Shown here: positions 56,575 to 63,941 of the stretch, one piece after another
How the letters are laid out: every line of letters starts with the position of its first letter
Numbering within the stretch: position 1 is the stretch's first letter
NCBI GenBank assembly: GCA_900318335.1
Contig: ONKF01000015.1
Coordinates: forward strand, 35,999-99,998
DNA length: 64,000 bases
Direction: 5' to 3'
Origin: an uncultured Prevotellaceae bacterium
GTDB lineage: Bacteria > Bacteroidota > Bacteroidia > Bacteroidales > Muribaculaceae
The notes under the pieces: model-generated
Told to the model about the DNA's origin: nothing
What the model saw: only the letters and a program-made list of their open reading frames with translations
Databases searched by the model: none
Program-made: the position numbers and the translations under genes

Positions 56575-57248
56575 GGCGCATCGCGTTCATCCTGACAGCA
56601 CTCATGGCGTTATCGGCCACGGCACAGACCCACTACGAGGGCACTATTGCCGTGGGCGGTAAAGCAGGTGTTTCATTGTCGCGTGTGAACTTCAACCCCA
56701 CGGTTGAGCAGGTGATGTTGCCCGGCATGACTGCAGGCGTGATGTTCCGCTATATCGAAGAGAAGCATTTCGGTCTTATAGGTGAGCTTAACGTGACTCA
56801 GCGAGGATGGAAAGAAAAATTTGATAAATCCGACTACCAGTACAGGCACAGTTTCACCTACCTGGAGTTGCCCATCATGACTCACATCTTCTTTGGCAAC
56901 AAGCGGGTGAAGGGCTTTTTTAATCTGGGGCCTGAAATCAATGTGATGTTGGGTGATGGCATTAAGTCCAATTTCCCTTACCAGGATGCTGGTGCCGATG
57001 AGTATTTCATCAACGACACGCGGCACATCGAGCAGATGGCGATGAAGATCAATAACAGGCTGGATTACGGCATCTGTGGCGGCGCGGGCATGGAAATCAA
57101 CCTCAACAGCAAGCATTCACTGCTGCTCGAGGGTCGTTTCTACTATGGCTTGACCGATGTTTTCCCCAATCACAAGACCGACATCTTCTCGAGCTCTAAT
57201 TCCATGACAGTTACCGTGACACTGGGCTACTTCTATCGTCTTAAATAA
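56571..57248 (+). CDS. Outer membrane beta-barrel protein, PorT-like
   Basis: 225 residues with signal peptide MRRIAFILTALMALSATAQ and an eight-strand-type barrel ending ...VTLGYFYRLK. The motif GGKAGVSLSRVNFNPTVEQ at the N terminus and GLIGELNVTQRGW fit the 'outer membrane beta-barrel, PorT family' often seen in Bacteroidota. It overlaps the LysM gene by ATGA, so cell wall-binding and outer membrane proteins are made together. PorT itself belongs to the type IX secretion system, but distant relatives have other roles, so no such role is claimed. Confidence 0.84.
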   Translation: MRRIAFILTALMALSATAQTHYEGTIAVGGKAGVSLSRVNFNPTVEQVMLPGMTAGVMFRYIEEKHFGLIGELNVTQRGWKEKFDKSDYQYRHSFTYLELPIMTHIFFGNKRVKGFFNLGPEINVMLGDGIKSNFPYQDAGADEYFINDTRHIEQMAMKINNRLDYGICGGAGMEINLNSKHSLLLEGRFYYGLTDVFPNHKTDIFSSSNSMTVTVTLGYFYRLK

Positions 57249-57283
57249 CCCCTGATCACGGTCATATGCCTCAGGATTTATAA

Positions 57284-57317
57284 TCGGCCTGACGGCCGAG
57301 AAATTAAACAATTTCTC
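57284..57317. terminator. Two adjacent hairpins between convergent genes
   Basis: TCGGCC (57284-57289)/GGCCGA (57294-57299), 6 bp, and GAGAAATT (57298-57305)/AATTTCTC (57310-57317), perfect 8 bp, share two bases. They sit between the PorT-like gene and map and probably end both transcripts. Confidence 0.65.
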
Positions 57318-57386
57318 CGTATATAGCATGGTCATAATTCCTGGATAGAACTATGACACATCTTTATAGTGTTTATGATTGCTGTG

Positions 57387-58241
57387 TTAATGAGTAAGGA
57401 TTTTGGGACCGTCCTCGGTCATGACAAAGGTGTGTTCCCACTGGGCACTGGGCTGCAGGTCGCCTGAAATTACTTCCCAGCCGTAAGGATCATCGGCATC
57501 GATAAACACTTTCCAGGTACCCATGTTAATCATCGGCTCGATGGTGAATACCATGCCCGGCACAAGAATCATACCCCGCTTGCGCTGGGCGAAATGGCAC
57601 ACCTCGGGGTCCTCGTGAAACTTACACCCTACCCCATGTCCAGTCAGGTCGCGCACTACCCCATATCCATGCTGATGGGCATAAGGCTCGATGGCACGGC
57701 CGATGTCGTTCACGTCACACCAGGGTCGTGCTGCCTTGATTCCAATTTCCAGACACTCTTTTGTCACACGGACGAGTCGCTCCTTGGCCGGCGTGGTCTC
57801 GCCGATGATGAACATGCGCGAGGCGTCGGCAAAATAGCCGTCGAGAATCGTTGTGAAGTCCACATTGATAATATCTCCCTCCTTGAGCACATCCTTAGCC
57901 TTAGGGATGCCGTGGCAGACCACCTCGTTGATGCTCGTGCAGACGCTCATCGGGAATCCTCCGTAGCCCAAGCAAGCCGGTGTGGCACCATGGTCGGCAC
58001 AGTACTCGCGGCATATCTTGTCAATCTCGAGGGTGGTCATTCCGGCATGGATTTCCTGCTCGATGGTATCAAGTACACCCGTATTGACCACTCCGGCACG
58101 GCGAATGCCCTCGATCTGCTCGGGGGTTTTGATCAAGTCCCGAGTGGGGACGATGGCTCCTTTTCGCTCCATGTCCATGATGCGTCGGTCAAACTCAGTG
58201 GGAGCCCCTTTAGGGATATAATGTAAACGATGTTTTGCCAT
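57387..58241 (-). CDS. map: Methionine aminopeptidase, type I
   Basis: 284 residues. Removes the initiator Met from new proteins using a dinuclear metal site. Metal ligands appear in order: DIINVDFTTILDGYFADAS (two Asp), GHGVGCKFHEDP (His), FTIEPMINMG (Glu) and WEHTFVMTEDG (Glu). An N-terminal extension of about 40 residues precedes the catalytic domain. The start ATG at 58241 is followed by MAKHRLHYIP. The gene is single and has no clear operon partner in the window. Confidence 0.95.
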   Translation of the reverse strand: MAKHRLHYIPKGAPTEFDRRIMDMERKGAIVPTRDLIKTPEQIEGIRRAGVVNTGVLDTIEQEIHAGMTTLEIDKICREYCADHGATPACLGYGGFPMSVCTSINEVVCHGIPKAKDVLKEGDIINVDFTTILDGYFADASRMFIIGETTPAKERLVRVTKECLEIGIKAARPWCDVNDIGRAIEPYAHQHGYGVVRDLTGHGVGCKFHEDPEVCHFAQRKRGMILVPGMVFTIEPMINMGTWKVFIDADDPYGWEVISGDLQPSAQWEHTFVMTEDGPKILTH

Positions 58242-58326
58242 TTTCAGAATGCTGTTTTGATTTATAAAATGCTGTGTTTTGAGTCATCAATTGGGCTTGA
58301 ATTGAAGCCCCCGTTAATCGGATGTG

Positions 58327-58334
58327 CAAAGGTA
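58327..58334 (-). promoter_or_regulatory. -7 promoter element for map
   Basis: On the minus strand TACCTTTG at 58334-58327 is a full -7 match 86 bp upstream of the start codon. Confidence 0.55.
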
Positions 58335-58423
58335 CTGCTTTTCTCGATAAAGAAAAAGAGAAAACTACCCGTTTGGTGCCAAAAAATCCCTGTTTGGGGA
58401 GGCTATATCAGAGTAATTTTTTG

Positions 58424-58431
58424 TAATTTTG
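58424..58431 (+). promoter_or_regulatory. -7 promoter element for the methylmalonyl-CoA operon
   Basis: TAATTTTG, a full -7 match, 60 bp upstream of the mce start. No correctly spaced TTTG is visible. Confidence 0.55.
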
Positions 58432-58490
58432 TGCGATATTTTGAGAATTAACTTATTTCAATTAAATAATCGTTTAAAAAACAGAAAGTT

Positions 58491-58910
58491 ATGAACATTT
58501 CGCACATCGAACATGTGGGAATCGCCGTTACCTCTCTTGAGGAGGCCATTCCTTTCTACGAGAAAATGTTAGGCTTCAAGTGCTTTGCCATTGAAGAAGT
58601 TGCAGACCAGAAAGTAAGAACCGCTTTCTTCCAAGTGGGTCAGACCAAGATTGAGCTCCTCGAGGCAACCGCCCCCGAGAGCGCAATCGCCAAGTTCATC
58701 GAGAAGAACGGTGGCCGTGGTGGCATCCAGCACGTAGCATTTGCCGTCGAGGACGGTGTCCAGAACGCTCTTAATGAGGTACAGGAGAAGGGCGGCCGCG
58801 TTATCGACGCACAGCCCCGCAAGGGTGCTGAGGGCCTGAACATCGCCTTCCTGCATCCCAAGACCACTTGTGGTGCCCTGTTAGAACTCTGCGAGAATCC
58901 CAACAAGTAA
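58491..58910 (+). CDS. mce: Methylmalonyl-CoA epimerase
   Basis: 139 residues of the glyoxalase/vicinal-oxygen-chelate fold: HIEHVGIAVTSLEEAIPFYEKMLG with the metal-binding His, IQHVAFAVED with a second His, and the C-terminal Glu in LLELCEN. It interconverts the R and S forms of methylmalonyl-CoA, linking methylmalonyl-CoA mutase to the decarboxylase encoded downstream in the propionate-forming pathway. It heads the operon, followed by an 83-bp gap containing opposed heptamer arrays. Confidence 0.96.
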   Translation: MNISHIEHVGIAVTSLEEAIPFYEKMLGFKCFAIEEVADQKVRTAFFQVGQTKIELLEATAPESAIAKFIEKNGGRGGIQHVAFAVEDGVQNALNEVQEKGGRVIDAQPRKGAEGLNIAFLHPKTTCGALLELCENPNK

Positions 58911-58916
58911 AATCAG

Positions 58917-58984
58917 TTGTGAGTTTTAAGTTGCAAGTCTAAGTAACTGTACTTTCAGCTCAAAACCAATGACTAAAAACTGGA
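58917..58984 (+). repeat. Opposed heptamer arrays, mce-mmdA gap
   Basis: TTGTGAG/TTTTAAG/TTGCAAG-type units in 7-nt phase (58917-58943) are followed by AACCAAT/GACTAAA/AACTGGA units (58964-58984), in opposite orientation. Confidence 0.75.
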
Positions 58985-58993
58985 TATAATAAA

Positions 58994-60607
58994 ATGGGAA
59001 AACAACTCGATAAAATTCAAGAGCTGATCGAGCGTCGCGAGAAAGCGCGCCTGGGCGGTGGCGAGAAAGCTATTGCCAAGCAGCACGAGAAGGGCAAATT
59101 CACTGCCCGTGAGCGCATCAATATGCTCCTAGACGAGGGTAGCTTCGAGGAACTGGACATGTTTGTTCAGCACCGTTGCACCAACTTCGGCATGGAGAAG
59201 AAGACCTATGACGGCGATGGCGTTGTAACCGGTTTCGGTACCGTTGGTGGCCGCTTGGTTTACGTCTTTGCTCAGGATGCTACCGTCATTGGCGGTTCGC
59301 TGGGCGAGACCATGGCGTTGAAGATGTGTAAGGTGATGGATCTGGCCATGAAGCAGGGTGCTCCTGTTGTTGGCCTGAACGACTCGGGTGGTGCCCGCAT
59401 TCAGGAGAGCGTTAACGCTCTGGCAGGCTATGCCGAGATTTTCCAGCGCAACATCAACGCTTCGGGCGTTATTCCTCAGATCAGTGCCATCCTTGGCCCC
59501 TGTGCCGGTGGTGCCGTTTACTCCCCTGCCCTGACCGACTTCATCATCATGGCCAAGGGTATCTCCTTCATGTTCCTGACCGGTCCCAAGGTCGTTAAGA
59601 CCGTGACTGGTGAGAACGTGACCCAGGAGCAGCTGGGTGGTGCTGGTGTGCATGCCAGCAAGAGCGGTGTGGCACACTTTGCCGCCGAGACCGAGGAAGA
59701 GGCTATCGCCATCATCCGCCAGCTGTTGAGCTACATGCCCAGCAATAACATGGAAGAGACTCCCCGCGTGGAGTGCACCGACCCCATCGACCGCGTGGAG
59801 GATGCCCTGAACAACATCATCCCCGAGAGCGCCAACGACCCCTACGACATGTATCAGGTGATCAGCGCTATCGTCGATAACGGTGAGTTCCTTGAGGTAC
59901 ATAAGGACTTTGCCAAGAACATCATCGTCGGCTTCGCCCGCTTCAACGGCCAGGCCGTGGGTGTTGTTGCCAATCAGCCCAACTGCATGGCAGGTGTGCT
60001 CGACGTGAACGCTTCCAAGAAGGGCGGCCGCTTCGTGCGTTTCTGCGACGCCTTCAACATTCCTCTGGTAACCCTCGTTGACGTGCCCGGCTTCCTGCCC
60101 GGTACCGGTCAAGAGTACAATGCCGTCATCATGAACGGTGCTAAGTTGCTGTACGCTTATGGCGAGGCTACTGTTCCCAAGGTGACCGTTACCCTGCGCA
60201 AGAGCTATGGCGGTTCCCACATCGTTATGAGCTGCAAGCAGCTGCGCGGTGACTTGAACTACGCATGGCCCAGCGCCGAGATCGCCGTTATGGGTGCTGC
60301 TGGTGCTGCCGAGATTCTGTATGCCAAGGACAGCAAGAACTTCAAGACCCAGGCCGAGGAAGCCAAGGCCGCTGGTGACGAGAAGAAGGCTAAGGAGCTG
60401 CTCGAGGAAGGCAAGAAGTTCATCCAGGCTAAGGAGGACGAGTACAACAACCTCTTCTGCACTCCTTACAATGCAGCCCGTTATGGCTACATCGATGACG
60501 TGATTGAGCCCAGGAATACCCGCTTCCGCGTGATCCGTGCCCTGGAGGTACTGCGCACCAAGAAGTTGACCAACCCTGCTAAGAAGCACGGTAATATTCC
60601 TCTGTAA
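58994..60607 (+). CDS. mmdA: Methylmalonyl-CoA decarboxylase alpha (carboxyltransferase) subunit
   Basis: 537 residues of the carboxyltransferase family (acyl-CoA carboxylase beta-like). The N- and C-terminal crotonase-like halves carry the CoA/biotin oxyanion motifs VGLNDSGGARIQESVNAL and LGPCAGGAVYSPALTDF, then NIPLVTLVDVPGFLPGTGQEYNAVI and GGSHIVMSC. It moves CO2 from methylmalonyl-CoA to biotin on the carrier protein. An extra charged helical segment (about residues 455-485, AKAAGDEKKAKELLEEGKKF) lies near the C terminus. Known homologues also include propionyl-CoA carboxylase; the sodium-pump genes downstream favour the decarboxylase. Confidence 0.94.
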   Translation: MGKQLDKIQELIERREKARLGGGEKAIAKQHEKGKFTARERINMLLDEGSFEELDMFVQHRCTNFGMEKKTYDGDGVVTGFGTVGGRLVYVFAQDATVIGGSLGETMALKMCKVMDLAMKQGAPVVGLNDSGGARIQESVNALAGYAEIFQRNINASGVIPQISAILGPCAGGAVYSPALTDFIIMAKGISFMFLTGPKVVKTVTGENVTQEQLGGAGVHASKSGVAHFAAETEEEAIAIIRQLLSYMPSNNMEETPRVECTDPIDRVEDALNNIIPESANDPYDMYQVISAIVDNGEFLEVHKDFAKNIIVGFARFNGQAVGVVANQPNCMAGVLDVNASKKGGRFVRFCDAFNIPLVTLVDVPGFLPGTGQEYNAVIMNGAKLLYAYGEATVPKVTVTLRKSYGGSHIVMSCKQLRGDLNYAWPSAEIAVMGAAGAAEILYAKDSKNFKTQAEEAKAAGDEKKAKELLEEGKKFIQAKEDEYNNLFCTPYNAARYGYIDDVIEPRNTRFRVIRALEVLRTKKLTNPAKKHGNIPL

Positions 60608-60612
60608 GATAG

Positions 60613-60692
60613 TTTAGAGTTTAGGGGTTAGAGTTTAGAGGGATGAAATACAACCGCATCCATCACACTCAAAACCGAAACTGACAACTAAA
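60613..60692 (+). repeat. Opposed heptamer arrays, mmdA-OadG gap
   Basis: Four TTTAGAG/TTTAGGG/GTTAGAG-type units (60613-60640) are followed by AACCGA, AACTGAC and AACTAAA units (60673-60692), the last 16 nt before the next ATG. Confidence 0.82.
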
Positions 60693-60707
60693 TAAACTCA
60701 ATTTATT

Positions 60708-61712
60708 ATGAGTAAAAAAGCATTGACATTATTGCTGCTGTGTGCCATCCTCGCATTGCCCACGCTGGCCCAAGGCCGTAAGAACGTGCGCATCAACGAG
60801 GTGATGGTGCAGCAGGACAGCACGGGCGGCAATGGCTGGGTCGAGTTCTATAACTCGTCCTACAGCTCCACTGCCGTCGAGCAGATGTTTATCACCACGC
60901 TGAGCCGCGAGGAAATCCAGAGCGTGTTTGACAAGAACAAGGGCAACAAGAAAAAGCCCAAACAGATCCTTGTTGAACTCTGCGAGGCCCAGCCCCAGGA
61001 CATCTACGAGATTCCCCGTGGTGATGAGCGCAACACCAAGATCGCCCCGCGCACCCACTTTGTCATGGAAGCCGATGGCGATCCCAAGTCAGGTACGTTC
61101 CACATGCCTTTCACTTTCACCGCTGGCCAGGACAATTACATCGCTCTGTATGACGTGAATGGTGACCTCGTTGATGACGTGACGGTTCCCGCCACGCTCA
61201 AGCTGGGTGAAACCTACGCTATCAAGGCCGAGGGACGCCTCCCGAGCATCCTGGGTGACGGCAAGACCGAGTGGACTGTCAAGGACGGCCAGACCATCGA
61301 GACTGCGGTTACCAAGGGTAACTACAACATCCGTGAGGTGAACGAGAACATCGAGGCCTTCCACATCAAGGATCCCCATGGATACTGGATTGCCTTGCTC
61401 GCGATGTCGGTAGTGTTCATCGCCCTTGCGCTGCTCTACATCTGCTTCAAGTTGTTTGGCAAGTTTGCCAGCAAGAATCTTACGGACGATAGCAAGCAGC
61501 AGGCCGCAGCTCCCGAAGCTGTTCAGGCTGTTGCGTCGCCCGCCGCTGGCGACATCGACGGCGAGAAGATGGCCGCTATCTGCTTTGCGTTGTATCAGCA
61601 CCTGAATGCCCACGACAACGAGAGCGGTGTGTTGACACTTGCTCCCCGTGACAATTCGTCATGGGCCAACAAGACCGGCCTGATGCGCGAACTACCCGTT
61701 ATCAAGAAATAA
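60708..61712 (+). CDS. OadG-family membrane subunit with N-terminal exported domain
   Basis: 334 residues. A signal peptide (MSKKALTLLLLCAILALPTLAQ) precedes a beta-rich lamin-tail-like domain (about 25-215; INEVMVQQDSTGGNGWVEFYNSS), then one membrane helix (about 222-245, IALLAMSVVFIALALLYICFKLF) and a Pro/Ala-rich cytoplasmic part that ends with a helical segment (DGEKMAAICFALYQHLNAHD). The helix plus C-terminal segment is the OadG gamma/delta-type subunit that holds the decarboxylase alpha and beta parts together. The fused extracytoplasmic domain is much longer than the classical OadG (about 80 residues). It lies between mmdA and the carrier gene. Confidence 0.85.
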   Translation: MSKKALTLLLLCAILALPTLAQGRKNVRINEVMVQQDSTGGNGWVEFYNSSYSSTAVEQMFITTLSREEIQSVFDKNKGNKKKPKQILVELCEAQPQDIYEIPRGDERNTKIAPRTHFVMEADGDPKSGTFHMPFTFTAGQDNYIALYDVNGDLVDDVTVPATLKLGETYAIKAEGRLPSILGDGKTEWTVKDGQTIETAVTKGNYNIREVNENIEAFHIKDPHGYWIALLAMSVVFIALALLYICFKLFGKFASKNLTDDSKQQAAAPEAVQAVASPAAGDIDGEKMAAICFALYQHLNAHDNESGVLTLAPRDNSSWANKTGLMRELPVIKK

Positions 61713-61737
61713 TCACCATTAAAAATCATTCACTCAA

Positions 61738-62172
61738 ATGAAGGAATACAAGTATAAGATCAATGGTAACGAGTATAATGTTGCCATCGATAACATTGAG
61801 GGTAACATCGCCCACATCCAGTTGAACGGTGTGGCCTATGACGTTGAACTGCCCGAACAGCCCAAGGCTGCTCCTGCTGTGAAGCGTGTTGCCGTGAGCG
61901 ATGCCCCTGCTGCAGCTCCCAAGCCCGCAGCCCGCAAGGCCGCTCCCGCTGCCGCTGGCGGTCACGTGATCGAGTCACCGCTTCCCGGCGTTATCAAGGA
62001 CATCTTTGTTAAGGTGGGTCAGCAAGTGAAGGCCGACGACGTTGTGTGCATCCTTGAGGCCATGAAGATGGGCAACGAGATTCACGCTGGTGTTGACGGC
62101 ACCGTTAAGAGCATCGAGGTATCGAAGGAGGATTCGGTACTCGAGGGTAACACAATCATGGTAATTGGATAA
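61738..62172 (+). CDS. mmdC: Biotin carboxyl carrier protein of methylmalonyl-CoA decarboxylase
   Basis: 144 residues. A small N-terminal domain (about 1-40), an Ala/Pro-rich linker (about 41-75) and the C-terminal biotinyl domain with the biotin attachment Lys in EAMKM. The biotin arm carries carboxyl groups from MmdA to the beta subunit. It lies between the OadG-like and MmdB genes. Confidence 0.93.
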   Translation: MKEYKYKINGNEYNVAIDNIEGNIAHIQLNGVAYDVELPEQPKAAPAVKRVAVSDAPAAAPKPAARKAAPAAAGGHVIESPLPGVIKDIFVKVGQQVKADDVVCILEAMKMGNEIHAGVDGTVKSIEVSKEDSVLEGNTIMVIG

Positions 62173-62175
62173 TAA

Positions 62176-62266
62176 GTTTATAGTCCAGAGTTTCAAGTCC
62201 CTAGTTGGCATCCGCTTCCTAGCGACTTAAAAACCAGAAACCAAGGACTAGAAACCAGAAACTAGC
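62176..62266 (+). repeat. Opposed five-unit heptamer arrays, mmdC-mmdB gap
   Basis: Five GTnnnnA-type 7-nt units (62176-62210) are followed by five AACCAGA/GACTAGA/AACTAGC units (62232-62266). This is the most regular pair in the window: the same number of units in opposite orientation, with about 14 of 17 positions complementary in the best alignment. Confidence 0.88.
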
Positions 62267-62273
62267 TAAAGCT

Positions 62274-63428
62274 ATGGTACTGCTTGACAATTTCCTGTTC
62301 ACTAAATTGTTGGATTTCTGGCATTTTACCGGATTTTACAACTTTGAATGGACTAACCTGATCATGATTGCGGTGGGACTGTTCTTCATCTTCCTCGCAA
62401 TCAAATATGATTTTGAACCTATGCTTCTCGTGCCCATCGGCTTCGGTATCCTGATTGGCAACATTCCTTTCCAGCCGGGCAACGAGATTGGCATCTATGA
62501 GGACGGATCGGTGCTCAACATCCTATACCAGGGTGTGCGCAACGGTTGGTACCCGCCACTCATCTTCTTGGGCATCGGTGCGATGACCGACTTCAGCGCC
62601 TTGTTGGCCAACCCCAAGCTCATGCTTGTGGGTGCCGCTGCGCAGTTCGGTATCTTCGGCGCCTACATGATTGCCCTCTTCCTTGGCTTCATGCCCGACC
62701 AGGCTGGTGCTATCGCCATCATCGGTGGTGCTGACGGCCCCACCGCCATCTTCCTGTCGTCCAAGCTAGCGCCCAACCTGATGGGTGCCATTGCCGTGAG
62801 CGCCTACAGCTACATGGCACTCGTGCCGGTGATCCAGCCGCCCATCATGCGCCTGTTGACGACCAAGAAGGAGCGCACCATGCGCATGAAACCTGCCCGC
62901 AAGGTCAGCCAGCTGGAGAAGATTGTCTTCCCCATCTTCGGCTTGATTCTCACCTGCTTTGTGGTTCCCTCGGCAATCCCCCTGCTGGGTATGCTGTTCT
63001 TTGGAAACCTGCTGCGTGAGAGTGGCGTGACCAAGCGTCTGGCCAATACCGCCAGCAACGCAATGACCGACATCGTTACCATCCTGCTGGGTATGACCGT
63101 CGGTGCCTCGACCCAGGCATCACAGTTCCTGACCAAGGAGACCCTGTTCATCTTCTTCCTTGGTTTCTGCGCCTTCATCATCGCCACCTGCTCGGGTGTG
63201 CTGTTTGTGAAGATCTTCAACCTTATCTTGCCCAAGAGCAAGAAGTTGAACCCGCTGATTGGTAATGCAGGTGTATCGGCTGTGCCTATGGCAGCCCGCA
63301 TCAGTAACGACCAGGGCCTTAAGGCCGATCCCAGCAACTACCTGCTTATGCATGCCATGGGTCCCAACGTGGCCGGCGTGATTGGTTCGGCAGTTGCAGC
63401 TGGTGTGCTGTTAGGCTTCTTGGGATAA
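62274..63428 (+). CDS. mmdB: Methylmalonyl-CoA decarboxylase beta subunit, sodium pump
   Basis: 384 residues, an inner membrane protein with about nine helices. It decarboxylates carboxybiotin and pumps sodium outward. The family motif GGADGPTAIFLSS (near residues 155-170) contains the conserved Asp that binds sodium in OadB. The last third has the conserved NPLIGNAGVSAVPMAARISNDQG segment. Its start at 62274 follows a heptamer array. The gene ends the decarboxylase operon, with a strong terminator 34 bp downstream. Confidence 0.95.
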   Translation: MVLLDNFLFTKLLDFWHFTGFYNFEWTNLIMIAVGLFFIFLAIKYDFEPMLLVPIGFGILIGNIPFQPGNEIGIYEDGSVLNILYQGVRNGWYPPLIFLGIGAMTDFSALLANPKLMLVGAAAQFGIFGAYMIALFLGFMPDQAGAIAIIGGADGPTAIFLSSKLAPNLMGAIAVSAYSYMALVPVIQPPIMRLLTTKKERTMRMKPARKVSQLEKIVFPIFGLILTCFVVPSAIPLLGMLFFGNLLRESGVTKRLANTASNAMTDIVTILLGMTVGASTQASQFLTKETLFIFFLGFCAFIIATCSGVLFVKIFNLILPKSKKLNPLIGNAGVSAVPMAARISNDQGLKADPSNYLLMHAMGPNVAGVIGSAVAAGVLLGFLG

Positions 63429-63461
63429 AGACAAACAAGCGATTTATCCTACTATACGCAA

Positions 63462-63493
63462 TCAGGCGGCCCCGCAAGGGTCGCCTGATTTTA
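63462..63493 (+). terminator. Rho-independent terminator after mmdB
   Basis: TCAGGCGGCCC (63462-63472) pairs with AGGGTCGCCTGA (63477-63488), loop of 4, then a short T-rich stretch. Confidence 0.82.
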
Positions 63494-63534
63494 TTGATGT
63501 CCACACACATAAAACAACAATCAATAATCTAAAA

Positions 63535-63561
63535 ACAAGAAGTACAAGATATACAATTTAG
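63535..63561 (+). repeat. Nonamer array, three ACAAGAAGT-type units
   Basis: ACAAGAAGT, ACAAGATAT and ACAATTTAG in perfect 9-nt phase, the same unit order as in the 63728 palindrome. Confidence 0.85.
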
Positions 63562-63582
63562 GTTTTAGGCTTTTTGGGGGGG

Positions 63583-63610
63583 ATGCTCGCTGTGCTTGCA
63601 GTTTAAAGTA
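63583..63610 (+). repeat. Copy of the ATGCTCGC intergenic element
   Basis: A degenerate third copy of the element seen at 30588 and 38109: ATGCTCGC, GC-rich block, then GTTTAAAGT-like sequence. It is separate from any gene end. Confidence 0.65.
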
Positions 63611-63727
63611 TAAGGGTGGGCGCAGTCGCTGTTGTTTTTTTTTGATTTCTTGCGAGCCTTTGCGAGCAATCATGGAGAGGCTGTAGTACTTCGCTTAATC
63701 CTTATAATTCGCCGTTAGAAAAAGAAG

Positions 63728-63790
63728 ACAAGAATTACAAGAAACACAATTTATTGATAATCAATTTATTGTACTTCTTGTATTTCTTGT
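63728..63790. repeat. 63-bp palindrome made of seven 9-nt units
   Basis: Three nonamers (ACAAGAATT, ACAAGAAAC, ACAATTTAT), a central near-palindromic TGATAATCA (63755-63763), then three nonamers in inverted orientation matching at 7 to 8 of 9 positions each. It can fold into a long AT-rich hairpin. Confidence 0.85.
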
Positions 63791-63870
63791 TTTTAATAAT
63801 AAAGTTTTGTTGTTTCGGTTGTTCAGCGTTGTACCAGTTGTTTGAAAAAGTCATGAGCGCGGATGCTAGA

Positions 63871-63897
63871 ATTCGTTGAATTCGTGTAATTCGTAGT
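63871..63897 (+). repeat. Nonamer array, three ATTCGTNNA-type units
   Basis: ATTCGTTGA, ATTCGTGTA and ATTCGTAGT follow each other in 9-nt phase. Confidence 0.8.
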
Positions 63898-63903
63898 TTA
63901 AAA

Positions 63904-63941
63904 CCCGCCAGAGGCAGATGTGTGGACCTCCGGCGGGCTTT
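63904..63941. terminator. Bidirectional hairpin terminator near right edge
   Basis: CCCGCCAGAGG (63904-63914) pairs with CCTCCGGCGGG (63927-63937), one mismatch, with CTTTT on the right and AAAA on the left, so it can work on either strand. The gene it serves on the right lies beyond the window. Confidence 0.7.

Noticed and set aside
59129-60589. A 486-codon open frame antisense to mmdA
   Set aside because: It mirrors the codon bias of mmdA, has no recognisable domain or signal, and lies wholly within a highly conserved gene.
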